Positions 1 to 8,742 of a DNA stretch of 64,000 nucleotides are shown here, one piece after another. Each line of letters begins with the position of its first letter. Position 1 is the first letter of the stretch. The translations under genes were made by a program, and so were the position numbers. The notes under the pieces are model-generated. The model did no database searches. It saw only the letters and a program-made list of their open reading frames with translations, and was not told the DNA's origin. Source of the DNA: Pandoraea bronchicola (GTDB lineage: Bacteria > Pseudomonadota > Gammaproteobacteria > Burkholderiales > Burkholderiaceae); assembly GCF_902459805.1 (NCBI RefSeq), contig NZ_CABPST010000013.1, forward strand, positions 1-64,000, given 5' to 3'.

Positions 1-246
1 GCAGCGCGCCTTGACGGACGAAACCCCGAAGCCGGAAATTTCTACTTCTGATCGGTACTAATTCGGGTGTAGGGTCAAACCGAACCAAAATGGTCCCGAA
101 TATTGGGGGCACATTTGGGGGCATGCTGAAATGGTCGGGTGGCTCTAGATCTTACACCAAAAGGGCTCTGGCCATTAATTCTGGTCCTGCAGCCGCACCA
201 AATAAAACAACGGGTTACGTGATTTTCACGTAACCCGTTTGTCGTT
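1..246. other. Left-edge non-coding stretch, probable island or prophage boundary
   Basis: No complete gene is visible. Bases 1-51 or 1-60 could be the last codons of a gene cut by the window edge (stops at 49-51 in one frame and 58-60 in another), but neither tail is recognisable. Two copies of TTGGGGGCA lie at 103-111 and 115-123, a 12-bp period. Such G-rich direct repeats are often found near tyrosine-integrase attachment sites, which fits the integrase remnant that follows, but no matching att partner was found in the window. A strong hairpin closes the stretch at 209-239. Confidence 0.35.
209..239. terminator. Strong hairpin, probable transcription terminator
   Basis: A perfect 14-bp inverted repeat (209-222 and 226-239) with a three-base TTT loop. 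Its core, TTACGTGA/TCACGTAA, closely resembles the hairpin at 22062-22093, and both are followed by TTTGTCGTT or a close variant. A-rich sequence on the left (201-210) would give a U-tract for leftward transcription. It sits between the left-edge gene tail and the integrase remnant. Confidence 0.6.
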
Positions 247-552
247 GTGGTTGGTCAAAGGTACGTTTTCGGCACAGTTCGCTATCGAGAACGGTACATA
301 GCAACCATCGTCAAGACTCCCTCAGGTACCTGGAAGGCCGTAATCCGAAAGATCGGATGGCCGACTACGGCAAAGACATTTCGCACAAAGCGTGACGCCG
401 AAGATTGGGCTCGCCGAACCGAAGATGAGATGGTTCGGGGCGTTTACCTTTCGCGTGCCGCATCAAAAAAATTGACCGTGGCCGGCGCGTTGAAACGCTA
501 CATGGAAGTGGTGTCTGTCACTAAGCGGCCAACGACACAGCGGAGCGTCTGA
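247..552 (+). pseudogene. Truncated phage-type site-specific integrase (N-terminal arm only)
   Basis: The frame encodes about 100 residues like the N-terminal DNA-binding arm of tyrosine integrases: a KTPSGTWKAVIRK segment, a TAKTFRTKRDAEDWA segment and a VRGVYL segment. It ends abruptly at 552, before any core-binding or catalytic domain; a full integrase is 300-400 residues. The family usually begins MATIVK; here the matching codon at 298-300 is ATA, so the native start may have been lost, and the GTG at 247 is only the first start-like codon in frame. It is probably a remnant of an integrated element and not functional. Confidence 0.7.
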
Positions 553-1221
553 TCGACGGATACGAAAAACGGTTCTGCACGCTTGGTTCCGCTAACGCGG
601 GCTGCGACTGTGGGCAGCGACCAGGCGAGGCACCTCAGTCAACTGCTTGGCAAGCTAAGCGCAAACGACCGGACGCGTCAGGCGGAGCTCGGCCAAAACC
701 GGCCGGCCGACGCCCGCCTCAAGTTCGTCAACAATCGGGGTCCCGTAAACGCATGGGGCCCTGGCATTTCGTGGCACGCTTCCCTGCAGCACGCTAACCC
801 ATCGATTTCGCTTGCACCTGACGCTACGTCACCTTTTATGGTTGAAACCGACGACTGGAAAGCAATGCGACGAAACGCGAGCCGCGTCAGGTAGGTCAAC
901 GCGCAACTTGCTACGGGCGTGAGCCGCACGGAAGCTGGATGCGTAGAACCGTCACCCAGTGACAATTGACGCAGGGCCAGTTCGACGATCTTGTCCCCTG
1001 CTTGTACGACGCCGCCAATACCGGCGCCGTCGAGGCACAACGCTCCGGGAGCCAGAGCCACAATGCCGGCGATGTGTTCCGCATGAACCCGTGCGTCCAC
1101 ATCCATCAGGGCGATGCGCATGGCCAGGACGCGTTCAGCCGGTCGACCGCGCGCCGAAACGGCACGCCCTGCGCGGGCGAATGCGTCCACTTTCCGGATT
1201 CCTCAACAGGGAGACGATTTC
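553..1221. other. Decayed intergenic region with gene scraps
   Basis: No convincing intact gene. It contains a MerR-type promoter copy and the first codons of a MerR remnant (812-894). Open frames on both strands (for example minus 678-1190) do not resemble a family I can name. One minus segment around 930-1130 has protein-like composition and could be a fossil gene. The efflux gene begins at 1222 with AGGGAG about 8 bases upstream. Confidence 0.4.
812..894 (+). promoter_or_regulatory. MerR-family promoter copy followed by a MerR gene-start remnant
   Basis: TTGCAC (812-817), a 19-bp spacer (818-836) and TATGGT (837-842) give the over-long spacing typical of MerR-controlled promoters. The spacer carries the dyad CTGACG-CTA-CGTCAC, one mismatch from perfect. 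The stretch from TCGATTT at about 803 through the -10 is nearly identical to the promoter of the intact MerR-methyltransferase gene at 4808-4838. Bases 838-894 also resemble that gene's first codons but stop after 18 codons. Either it is a fossil of a duplicated copy or it lets the MerR protein control the efflux gene at 1222. Confidence 0.6.
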
Positions 1222-2469
1222 ATGGCGTCAGCCGCCGAACTGAATCAGGACGTATCGCTGTATCTCCTCGCGCTGGGCGCCTTTGCGATCGGCACCGAAG
1301 GATTCATGCTCGCAGGGCTGCTGCCGATCATCGCGAAGGATCTGTCCATCAGCCTCGCCGCGGCAGGGCAGCTCGTCACGGTCTTTTCGCTATCCTATTC
1401 GATAAGCTCGCCGATCCTGACAACGGTCAGTGCGGGCGTCAACCGGCGACGCTTCCTGATCGTTGCTCTGCTGTGCTTCACCGTCGCCAATTTCGCCGCT
1501 TGCGCGTCGCCCGGCTATCCGGCGCTACTAGCCGCGCGCGTGCTGCTCGCGGTGTCGGCCGGCCTGTACATGCCTAGCGCGAATGCGCTCGCCGGCTCGC
1601 TCGTCGCGCCGGAGTCCAGGGGGCGCGCACTCGCGACCGTCCATGGCGGGATCACGATCGCCGTCGCGTTCGGTGTGCCACTCGGTGCGTGGATCGGCGC
1701 CCACTTCGGCTGGCGTGCGACGTTCGCCGGCATCGGCATGCTATCCGCGATCGTGACGCTAGGGGTGATGGTCGGCTTGCCGCGCGGGATCGGCGCGAGC
1801 GTGTCGGTGCCGTCGCTCGCGCAGCGTATAGCCATCGGGCGGCAGCCCGCCGTGCTGGTCACCCTGCTCGTCACGAGCCTATGGGCTGCGGGCATCTGGA
1901 CTATCTACCCGTATCTCGCGCCGTTCTTGACAGGCCGCCCCGGCTTCAGCGCCGCACAAGTCGGCGCCGTACTGCTGCTGTACGGCGTATTCGCCGGCAT
2001 CGGCGTGTTCATCAGCGGCCGTACGATCGACCGCTTCGGCAGCGGGAAGGTACTGGTCGTCTGTCTGGTCGTGATGATCCTGTCGTATGAGTGCATGACC
2101 GCCAGCGCGCGGCACTTGGACCCCGCGCATGCGCGCATCGCGATCCTGATTGCGATAGCCGCGTGGGGCGCAGCCGGCTGGGCCTTCAACCCGGCCCAAC
2201 AGACCAAGCTGATCGGTATTGCCGGCCTTGATGTCGCACCCGTCGCGCTGTCACTCAATTCATCGTTCACGTATCTTGGCTTCGCGCTCGGCGCGGCGCT
2301 CGGGTCGTTCATCGTCGCCTACAGCTCCGTGACTCACATCGGCGCGATCGGCGGACTGTGCGAACTCGCAGCGCTGCTTATCATGCTGTTGGCAAACCGC
2401 CATGCCCGGCGTGCGGCAACGAGCGTTCACATCGCAATCCAGGCCGCCGAACGCCCGACGCAGCCGTGA
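1222..2469 (+). CDS. MFS transporter, DHA1 (AraJ-like) drug-efflux type
   Basis: A 415-residue inner-membrane protein with about 12 hydrophobic segments and no signal peptide. The N-terminus (GAFAIGTEGFMLAGLLP, TM1) and the GRALATVHGG segment after TM4 are typical of the DHA1/AraJ group of proton-coupled efflux pumps, which export drugs or sugars; length is normal. ATG 1222 is chosen because AGGGAG lies just upstream and the reading frame before it lacks membrane-protein character. A MerR-type promoter copy lies 380 bp upstream and a methyltransferase fragment immediately downstream, so the gene may belong to a resistance unit with the MerR fusion at 4855. The substrate cannot be told from sequence. 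Confidence 0.85.
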   Translation: MASAAELNQDVSLYLLALGAFAIGTEGFMLAGLLPIIAKDLSISLAAAGQLVTVFSLSYSISSPILTTVSAGVNRRRFLIVALLCFTVANFAACASPGYPALLAARVLLAVSAGLYMPSANALAGSLVAPESRGRALATVHGGITIAVAFGVPLGAWIGAHFGWRATFAGIGMLSAIVTLGVMVGLPRGIGASVSVPSLAQRIAIGRQPAVLVTLLVTSLWAAGIWTIYPYLAPFLTGRPGFSAAQVGAVLLLYGVFAGIGVFISGRTIDRFGSGKVLVVCLVVMILSYECMTASARHLDPAHARIAILIAIAAWGAAGWAFNPAQQTKLIGIAGLDVAPVALSLNSSFTYLGFALGAALGSFIVAYSSVTHIGAIGGLCELAALLIMLLANRHARRAATSVHIAIQAAERPTQP

Positions 2470-2918
2470 CTCGGCGCGTACGCAAGACAGCAAAGGAGAC
2501 TCCATGATCCGGGAAGGAATCGATGCACTGTACGACGCCAGCATAGCGGCTTCGGTGGCTACGGCGGCAGCGAACGCTTCCGCGTGCTGCCCACGCACTG
2601 TCAGGCCTCGAGGTGGTCGCTGCCGTGGAAAACCTTCTTTGAAACGGCTGTCATTGCCGATACGTTGAGTGCAATGGGATTCAGCCATACCACCTGCGAA
2701 CCGCGGGGCGGACTACTCATCGGTTTGACACGCCACATACTGATTTCAACATCTCGTTCGGGGATCATCGAAGGACAGATGGGGGCAAGCCGAAAGTGGC
2801 CACCGGCGAAAGAGGACGCCACTCACGCGGAGGGTGTAGTGGAGGAGATGCCATCAGACGTACCAAAATGACCAACGAAGCTGTTGTGCCTTTTTCGTCC
2901 AACCCGAGCCATAAAACC
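2470..2918. other. Intergenic region with a methyltransferase fragment
   Basis: Apart from the methyltransferase scrap at 2623-2735, no gene is supported. ATG 2503, preceded by AAGGAGA, opens a short frame with no recognisable product, possibly the start of a lost gene. The remainder (2740-2918) shows nothing beyond possible upstream sequence for the RidA-like gene. Confidence 0.4.
2623..2735 (+). pseudogene. C-terminal scrap of a MerR-methyltransferase-like gene
   Basis: Read from CCG at 2623, the translation begins PWKTFFETAVIADTLSAMG and matches the C-terminal PWKTFFEPAALAETLSALG of the intact fusion at 4855-6747, about 15 identities in 22 residues. It then skips about a dozen residues and resumes with GGLLIGLT against DGLFIGAT. 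No upstream domain is present. With the MerR promoter copy at 812 this looks like the other end of a second, decayed copy, with the efflux gene now between the two ends. Confidence 0.65.
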
Positions 2919-3395
2919 ATGACTGCCACGACTACTGACGAGCGACTTAAAAGTTTAGGACTAGTGCTGCCTCCAATTCCGTCCCCTATCGCCAACTTCG
3001 TGAGCTGGAGACGATCTGGCCAGATTCTCTATTTATCTGGTCAGGGGCCTCGTGATGCTTCTGGCTCGGTTATCCAGGGGAAATTAGGTCAGAACTACAG
3101 TGTCGATCGTGGTTATGCTGATGCCCGTCAAGTGGGTCTGCAGCTGTTGTCGACAATGCAACTGGCGACAGGGTCGCTTGATCACGTGGCGGGCGTTTTG
3201 AAGATATTCGGAATGGTGAACGCTGCGCCAGATTTTTGCGACCATCCGAAGGTCATTAACGGATGCTCGGATCTGCTTGTGGAGGTTCTGGGTGATCGCG
3301 GCCGACACGCCAGGTCGGCGGTCGGGATGAGTTCACTACCCAACGGGATGTCGGTAGAAATCGAGGCGATCATCGAGATCGTGAACGGGTACTAA
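2919..3395 (+). CDS. RidA/YjgF/YER057c family protein
   Basis: A 158-residue protein of the RidA-like (YjgF) superfamily, in the longer group that begins RLKSLGLVLPP followed by a LYLSGQGP strand. Family members are small trimeric enzymes that hydrolyse reactive imines or enamines, or related deaminases. Here the family's usual arginine in the C-terminal strand region is not obvious, so the activity is uncertain. ATG 2919 matches the family start; ATG 2868 in frame would add 17 residues, and neither has a strong ribosome-binding site. It stands alone between the efflux gene and a methyltransferase. Confidence 0.75.
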   Translation: MTATTTDERLKSLGLVLPPIPSPIANFVSWRRSGQILYLSGQGPRDASGSVIQGKLGQNYSVDRGYADARQVGLQLLSTMQLATGSLDHVAGVLKIFGMVNAAPDFCDHPKVINGCSDLLVEVLGDRGRHARSAVGMSSLPNGMSVEIEAIIEIVNGY

Positions 3396-3587
3396 GGCAT
3401 CGCTCTGGGCGCCGCTCCGCGAATGGCACATGCGTTTCGTCGAAGTATCTATGCCATGCCATCCGGTGCGCAAGCCCTGCTTGTCCCGCCCTGAATCGGT
3501 GGTCCGACATAGCATCGGTCTGGCGGATGGATGAACGCTGTGGCGGGGCAATGCTCCGCGGCAATCGACGTGCTCTACGGTGACACA

Positions 3588-4325
3588 ATGACGAACCCGA
3601 TCTCGCGGCACTACGAAGCGCTCCTTGCGGAGCACTACACCTGGATGTTTGGAATTCCTTTCCAAGAGAAAGTCGATGAACAACGACGCTTGCTCGAGAT
3701 GCTAGGAATCGGGCCCGGTCAGCATGGAACAGCGCTCGATCTCGGCTGTGGGCCCGGATTCCAGTCGATCGCACTTGCGAACCTTGGCTTCGAAAAAATC
3801 GTTGCTATCGATTCGAGCCGGGCGCTACTAGACGAACTCAATAGTCAGAAGGGCAATCTTCCGATCGAGACCACCCTTGCCGATCTGCGAGACTTCGATC
3901 GCTTCGCAGTGGCTGGATCTGCAGAGGCAATCGTTTGCATGGGTGACACGCTCACCCACCTTGACAACATGCAGGATGTCGCGGGCGTGTTCAAGAAGGC
4001 GCGAGACATGCTTCAACCGTCGGGCCTTCTGCTCCTGACTTTTCGGGATCTCTCCATTGAGCTGACCGGCCTGGACCGGTTTCTGCCCGTTCACGCCGAT
4101 AACGATCGCATCATGACGTGCATGCTGGAATATAGATCGGACGTCGTCCTCGTGAACGACCTCGTCCATGTTCGAGAATCGGGCGGCTGGACGCTTCGCA
4201 AGAGCAGTTATCAGAAACTCCGGCTGTCCCCCAATACGCTTTCGGATGAATTGACCCGCCTGGGTTTCACGGTGAGAACCAACGAACCGGTTGGCCGAAT
4301 GCACGCGCTTATCGCAGAGAAATAA
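3588..4325 (+). CDS. Class I SAM-dependent methyltransferase
   Basis: A 245-residue cytosolic protein. Motif I is LDLGCGPGFQSIAL (about residues 50-63), followed by the acidic IDSS at the end of strand 2 and a CMGDTLTHL segment near motif IV. This is the normal layout of a small class I methyltransferase. No substrate-specific domain can be identified. ATG 3588 is chosen because the family N-terminus (HYEALLAEHYTWMFG) begins just after it; an upstream in-frame ATG at 3531 adds unlike residues. It is separated by more than 500 bp from the MerR-methyltransferase fusion and differs from that protein's enzyme domain. Confidence 0.8.
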   Translation: MTNPISRHYEALLAEHYTWMFGIPFQEKVDEQRRLLEMLGIGPGQHGTALDLGCGPGFQSIALANLGFEKIVAIDSSRALLDELNSQKGNLPIETTLADLRDFDRFAVAGSAEAIVCMGDTLTHLDNMQDVAGVFKKARDMLQPSGLLLLTFRDLSIELTGLDRFLPVHADNDRIMTCMLEYRSDVVLVNDLVHVRESGGWTLRKSSYQKLRLSPNTLSDELTRLGFTVRTNEPVGRMHALIAEK

Positions 4326-4807
4326 TTCCGTCACGCTCGACGCCTCGTGGATCAAGGCTTCCGGCCCCACCGGCACAATGTTGCCAAGGTGCATTTCGAG
4401 CTAACGGAGCAGACCCGTGAACCTCGACGCTTCGATCGAAGCGCGGGGGCCAAGATCAAACGCTCTGGTAAATTCGCGCGGTTCAAAAAGGCGATACAAA
4501 CATCATGCGAGTCCCGGAAGCCTCCCAAACATCTCGTTGCCCTTCGGTGTGACACTGCCAAGGCGAGATTTGGGATGAACGCTTCTGTCGACGATTGCGT
4601 TGTTCGAAGACACTTTAGCAAGCCCAGCTCCGTTCCCGACGCGAGCGCGGCCATGCTCCCGATCATGCCCATGAAACGTTCACGAGTTAGGTTCGCTGAT
4701 ACTAGCCCTGCCGCTTCATGCCGGCTTGCCTTTGGTTTGATCGAGCTGGCGCGGCATTGGTTTCGGGGCGCACTACCCTGGCGCGCAGACAAACGCGTCG
4801 ATTTCAC
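4326..4807. other. Gene-free stretch before the MerR fusion gene
   Basis: Open frames exist on both strands (plus 4347-4817, minus 4352-4813) but neither has a recognisable domain, a good ribosome-binding site or convincing composition. The minus frame has a short protein-like section around 4600-4720 that may be a decayed gene. The right border is the MerR-type promoter at 4808. Confidence 0.4.
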
Positions 4808-4838
4808 TTGCACCTGACGCTACGTCAGCTTCCATGAT
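4808..4838 (+). promoter_or_regulatory. MerR-type promoter/operator of the MerR-methyltransferase gene
   Basis: TTGCAC at 4808-4813 and CATGAT at 4833-4838 are 19 bp apart. The spacer contains the perfect dyad CTGACG-CTA-CGTCAG (4814-4828). Over-long spacers with a central dyad are the hallmark of promoters that MerR proteins activate by DNA distortion. Transcription would start near 4845, so the gene must start at ATG 4855 and not at ATG 4834, which lies inside the -10 element. This is probable autoregulation. Confidence 0.75.
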
Positions 4839-4854
4839 TGACACTGGGAACGCA

Positions 4855-6747
4855 ATGCGATTCAAAATCGGTGAACTCGCGAAGAAGTTGGGATTGAGTG
4901 TCCGAGCGCTTCATCACTATGACGCAATCGGGCTACTGTCGCCATCCCAGCGCACCGATGGAGGCGCGCGCCTGTATGGGCGGGACGATCTGATCCGGCT
5001 GCATCGTATTGAGGCCCTGAAACGGTTCGGGTATTCGCTGCCGGACATCAAGGCCAGCCTCGATGATCAACTGACCGACGGTCCGCTAAAACTCCTGCAG
5101 CGTCAGATCACAGAGCTGAATGCGCAGGCGTTGCGCGCGCAGCGTCTCAGTCGTCACTTGCAATACATCGTTGACATGATCGCCGCCGGTAGCGAGATCG
5201 CTGCGACCGACTGGCTGAACGCTCTGGAGCTGATGAACATGTACCAAAAGCACCTTGATGACGACGAACTCGATGCGCTGCTGGCATCCGGGCCGGATAT
5301 GGTGCCGCCGACGGATCCGTCGTGGACCGAGCTCATCGACGAGGTCCGCGTTGCCGTGCAGCAGGCGCTGCCGACCGAAAGCGATGCCGCACAGGCACTG
5401 TCCTGGCGCTGGATCAGGCTCGTGATTCGAATGACCCACAACGACCCGGCGCTCGCGACCAAGCTGATGATGATGCAACTCGGCGAGCCACGCGCCCGGC
5501 AAATCGTCGGCATTACGGTCGAGATGCTGGACTGGATCGACGAAGCGTTCACGCACGCGCGCTGCGCGCTGCTCGACAAGTACCTCAGCCCAGCGCAGGC
5601 CGACGAGGTGCGGCGTCGCCAGTTCGCCACCGCGAAAAATCAAGCATGGCCGGCGCTGGTGGTCGAACTAAGGGCACAGATGGACGCGGGCGTCGACGCC
5701 GGTGCGGCACCGGTACAGGCGATCGTCAAGCGATGGCAACAACTGTTTCTCGACAGCTTTTGCGGAGACGACGCGGTCCTGGAGGCGCGCGTGCGGGATG
5801 CCTTGATGCACGAACCGGATCTGCAACTGGGCGTCGGCCTCGACGATTCGCTGTTGGCCTATCTGCACAAAGCCCATATCGTCGGCCACGACATGACACC
5901 GGTCAACGCCGGACCCAAGCCGAGCGCGTTGATGGTGGCGACACAGCGGGCCGCGCATCAACTGCTTGACCGTCCGCTGGTGCTTGACGATCCGGTTGCA
6001 CTGGCGGTCCTCGGCGCTGCTGAAGCACAGGCACTGCGTGAGAACATCGACAGGTTCCGCCATCCGACGTCGGTGGGAATGCGTAGCTCGGTGATCGTAC
6101 GCAGCCGGCTTGCCGACGATGTGTGGCGCGAGGCGGTCGAACGTGGCATTCGTCAGTATGTGGTGCTCGGGGCGGGGCTCGATACCAGCGCGTACCGACA
6201 TCCCGATACGCCGGCTCGTATCTTCGAGGTTGACCTGCCGGCAACGCAGCAGTGGAAGCAGGTGCGCCTGCGCGAGGCAGGCATTGCAGTGCCGCCGTCG
6301 CTGCATTTCGTCCCGGTCGACTTCGAGAGCGTTGGTCTGGCAGAGGGGTTAGCGCGGGCCGGTTTCGATGCTAGTGCACCGGCCATTTTCAGTTGGCTCG
6401 GTGTGACGATGTATCTCGACGAAGCCGCGGTCATTGAGACGTTGCGTTTCATCGCCGGCTGCGCCAAAGGCAGTGCGGTCCTGTTCGAGTATGTGACGCC
6501 GCTTTCGAGCTTGCCGCCGATCATGCGTATTGCGATGGAGCAGTTGACGGCGCAATTCGCCGAGCGTGGCGAGCCGTGGAAGACCTTCTTTGAGCCGGCG
6601 GCCCTCGCCGAGACGTTGAGTGCATTGGGATACATCCATAGCCACGCGTGGACTCCCGAGGAATTAAACCAGCGCTATCTCGCAAACCGCGATGACGGGC
6701 TGTTTATCGGTGCGACACCCGCGCGTCTGGTTCTGGCAACGGTCTGA
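4855..6747 (+). CDS. MerR regulator fused to a SAM-dependent (TIGR00027-like) methyltransferase
   Basis: A 630-residue fusion. Residues 1-75 are a MerR winged helix (FKIGELAKKLGLSVRALHHYD). Residues about 76-120 form the usual dimer helix, and 120-340 are helical and resemble a TipA-type ligand-sensing region. Residues about 350-630 match the leucine-carboxyl-methyltransferase-like family: VLGAGLDTSAYRH (about 435-447) is the SAM loop and FEVDLP follows at strand 2. The protein would sense a ligand, switch transcription and possibly methylate the same ligand or a related molecule, but this is inference. Start at 4855 is fixed by the promoter. The methyltransferase end is partly duplicated at 2623-2735. 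I know of no common characterised protein with this architecture. Confidence 0.85.
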   Translation: MRFKIGELAKKLGLSVRALHHYDAIGLLSPSQRTDGGARLYGRDDLIRLHRIEALKRFGYSLPDIKASLDDQLTDGPLKLLQRQITELNAQALRAQRLSRHLQYIVDMIAAGSEIAATDWLNALELMNMYQKHLDDDELDALLASGPDMVPPTDPSWTELIDEVRVAVQQALPTESDAAQALSWRWIRLVIRMTHNDPALATKLMMMQLGEPRARQIVGITVEMLDWIDEAFTHARCALLDKYLSPAQADEVRRRQFATAKNQAWPALVVELRAQMDAGVDAGAAPVQAIVKRWQQLFLDSFCGDDAVLEARVRDALMHEPDLQLGVGLDDSLLAYLHKAHIVGHDMTPVNAGPKPSALMVATQRAAHQLLDRPLVLDDPVALAVLGAAEAQALRENIDRFRHPTSVGMRSSVIVRSRLADDVWREAVERGIRQYVVLGAGLDTSAYRHPDTPARIFEVDLPATQQWKQVRLREAGIAVPPSLHFVPVDFESVGLAEGLARAGFDASAPAIFSWLGVTMYLDEAAVIETLRFIAGCAKGSAVLFEYVTPLSSLPPIMRIAMEQLTAQFAERGEPWKTFFEPAALAETLSALGYIHSHAWTPEELNQRYLANRDDGLFIGATPARLVLATV

Positions 6748-6902
6748 AATGGCTTCCCGAGTGGGGCGATCCATACCCCGGTCGACCTGCATGCCTAAAT
6801 CGTCGACACTTTGCAACCTCCTGCGGCGCTTCAATGACAACGATTTCGAGGTGGGATTCGAAGTGTGTCAAAGTAACCACTCATACTCGTGAGTGCCCCT
6901 AC

Positions 6903-7225
6903 ATGATCACGTTACCAATTGCCCAGCGATGGTTTGAACTTAAACGCGTCAGCGATGGCATCCCCCTGCTGTGGGAACGTCAGGTCGTGCCACTAATGCG
7001 CTGCAATATCTGGCATGTGCGCGGTCGCGACCGAGACCTGGTGATCGACACTGGAATGGGTATCGCCAGCCTGCGCGATGCGGCCAGGCACCCTTATGGC
7101 GTCGGTATTGGCGTCGGTATTGGGCGGAAAAGCAATTCGCCGGTATCGCGAAGCAGGGGATGCGTGCGACGGTAGTCGGATCACGGCCCGTCCTGACGCT
7201 GATTACTCGATGTCTGCCTAGCTAA
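6903..7225 (+). pseudogene. Truncated metallo-beta-lactamase-fold hydrolase
   Basis: ATG 6903 opens a frame whose first 60 residues (IAQRWFEL, RCNIWHVRGRDRDLVIDTGMG, SLRDA) match the N-terminus of MBL-fold metallo-hydrolases, up to the first strands. The HxHxDH zinc motif that should follow is absent. The frame degenerates at a GTCGGTATTGGC duplication near 7098-7122 and ends at 7175; another frame stays open to 7225. About two thirds of the gene is missing, so this is a non-functional remnant. Confidence 0.7.
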
Positions 7226-7436
7226 ACGTACCTGATCAGTCACCAGGTGGGCGGTTCGAAGACTTGCCGGCTGGACTTCGGGTACCAGGAAAACGGTCGG
7301 CGTACGCCGGCCACTTTGCACGTCGATCGTCCCGCTAGCGATGACCCGATCCGCGCGCGGCCAGGCTCTGGGCGGCCAGCAACGGTCGGTCGCCTTTATA
7401 CCCAAACATGGACTCTTCTGGACCGGAATTCCAACG

Positions 7437-8591
7437 ATGGAAAATAAGGTCGTCAGGTTCTCGACGTTCGCACGTGTAGCAACAGCGCTCGCATTAGTGC
7501 TTGGCGCTTGCGTCTGCGCTCGGGGAGCGGCTTTCCCGCAGCGTGTGTACGGTCCGCAGTCTCCGTTTCCCGGCATCGAGTGGGTGTCGGTAGCGCCCGC
7601 TACGGAGGGTTTTTCTCAGGAGGGCATCGACCGGGCAGTCGACTACGCGAAGCAGGAGGGTTCGACGTCCGGAATGATCGTCCATAACGGACGGGTTGTA
7701 GCGGAGTGGGGCAACGTGTCGAGGAAATCGAATCTTCACTCGGCACGCAAGAGCTTCATGAGCGCGCTCATTGGCATCGCAGTTGCACGCGGCCAGATGC
7801 ATCTCGACGATACGCTGGCGCAGTTGGGCATCGATGACAACGAGCCGTCGTTGTCACCCATCGAGAGGCAGGCCACCGTTCGCATGCTGCTTGAAGCGCG
7901 GTCGGGCGTCTATCACCCGACCGTCTATGAGACGGCCGAAATGAAGAAGACGAAACCCGCACGTTACAGTCACTTGCCGGGCACGTTCTGGTACTACAAC
8001 AACTGGGACTTCAACGTCGTCGGCGCGATTTATGAGAAAGCCACGGGTGTAGACATTTTCAAGGCATTACAGTCGGAGATCGCGGATCCGATCGGCATGC
8101 AGGACTATGGTGCATCGGACGGGCACTATGTGTCCGATAGCTCTGTCACGATGTATCCCGCTTATCCGTTTGACATGAGCGCGCGGGATCTTGCCCGTTT
8201 CGCGTTGCTATACCTTCACGATGGGCGTTGGTTAGACAGGCAGATTGTTCCGGCGGAATGGGTCGCCGAGTCGACGCATTCGTATTCGGACACGCCGACG
8301 GGGGGGTACGGGTACATGTGGTGGACTAGCGTACCCGCCAACGGAATTCGAGGGCCGAACGCGGCATTGCGGCGGCCCACATACTGGGCCGATGGTTATC
8401 TCGGCCAGTACGCGGTGATCGTGCCGTCGCTCGATCTCGTGGTGGTAAGCCTGGTCGATTCGCGATTGACCTCGAAGCGCATGGGGCAACTGAAAATGGA
8501 GAAGCTGGTGTGGCTGATCGAGTCCGCTGGAAATGCTGGCAACATAGGTCCCGAGCCCGGACAGAAGCCGCAGACGGGACCGACCCGTTAA
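7437..8591 (+). CDS. Serine hydrolase of the beta-lactamase (class C-like) family
   Basis: A 384-residue exported protein. The N-terminus has a basic start and a hydrophobic run ending at LGAC, so it could be a lipoprotein, though a cleaved signal peptide is also possible. S102-A-R-K105 is the SxxK nucleophile motif, Y187-N-N189 the YxN motif, and a YMWW segment follows in the C-terminal half. These place it in the broad beta-lactamase/esterase/DD-peptidase family (EstB-like), which hydrolyses esters, amides or peptides in the periplasm. Family members with this spacing are rarely real antibiotic-resistance enzymes. ATG 7437 is chosen for the signal sequence. It stands alone, with the SnoaL-like gene 150 bp downstream. 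Confidence 0.8.
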   Translation: MENKVVRFSTFARVATALALVLGACVCARGAAFPQRVYGPQSPFPGIEWVSVAPATEGFSQEGIDRAVDYAKQEGSTSGMIVHNGRVVAEWGNVSRKSNLHSARKSFMSALIGIAVARGQMHLDDTLAQLGIDDNEPSLSPIERQATVRMLLEARSGVYHPTVYETAEMKKTKPARYSHLPGTFWYYNNWDFNVVGAIYEKATGVDIFKALQSEIADPIGMQDYGASDGHYVSDSSVTMYPAYPFDMSARDLARFALLYLHDGRWLDRQIVPAEWVAESTHSYSDTPTGGYGYMWWTSVPANGIRGPNAALRRPTYWADGYLGQYAVIVPSLDLVVVSLVDSRLTSKRMGQLKMEKLVWLIESAGNAGNIGPEPGQKPQTGPTR

Positions 8592-8742
8592 AAGTTCTGT
8601 CGTTGATATCAATGGCGAGATCGCCGACAGACTGGCGCGCCTTCACGAACAGTGTCTCGGATCGGACAGGTTTCACCAAGGGGCAGGGCCTGCTATCCGG
8701 CCAGACGCCCGGCCACGTCACAATGTGTTTCAGAGGAAAACC

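Noticed and set aside
678-1190. Minus-strand open frame of 170 codons
   Set aside because: No recognisable domain, overlaps the MerR promoter copy and has no ribosome-binding site. Partly protein-like, so only described as a possible fossil.
4352-4813. Minus-strand open frame of 153 codons before the MerR fusion
   Set aside because: No family likeness and no start signal; runs into the MerR promoter.
7437-8591. Antibiotic-resistance beta-lactamase
   Set aside because: The SxxK and YxN motifs fit the wide serine hydrolase family; sequence alone does not support resistance activity.
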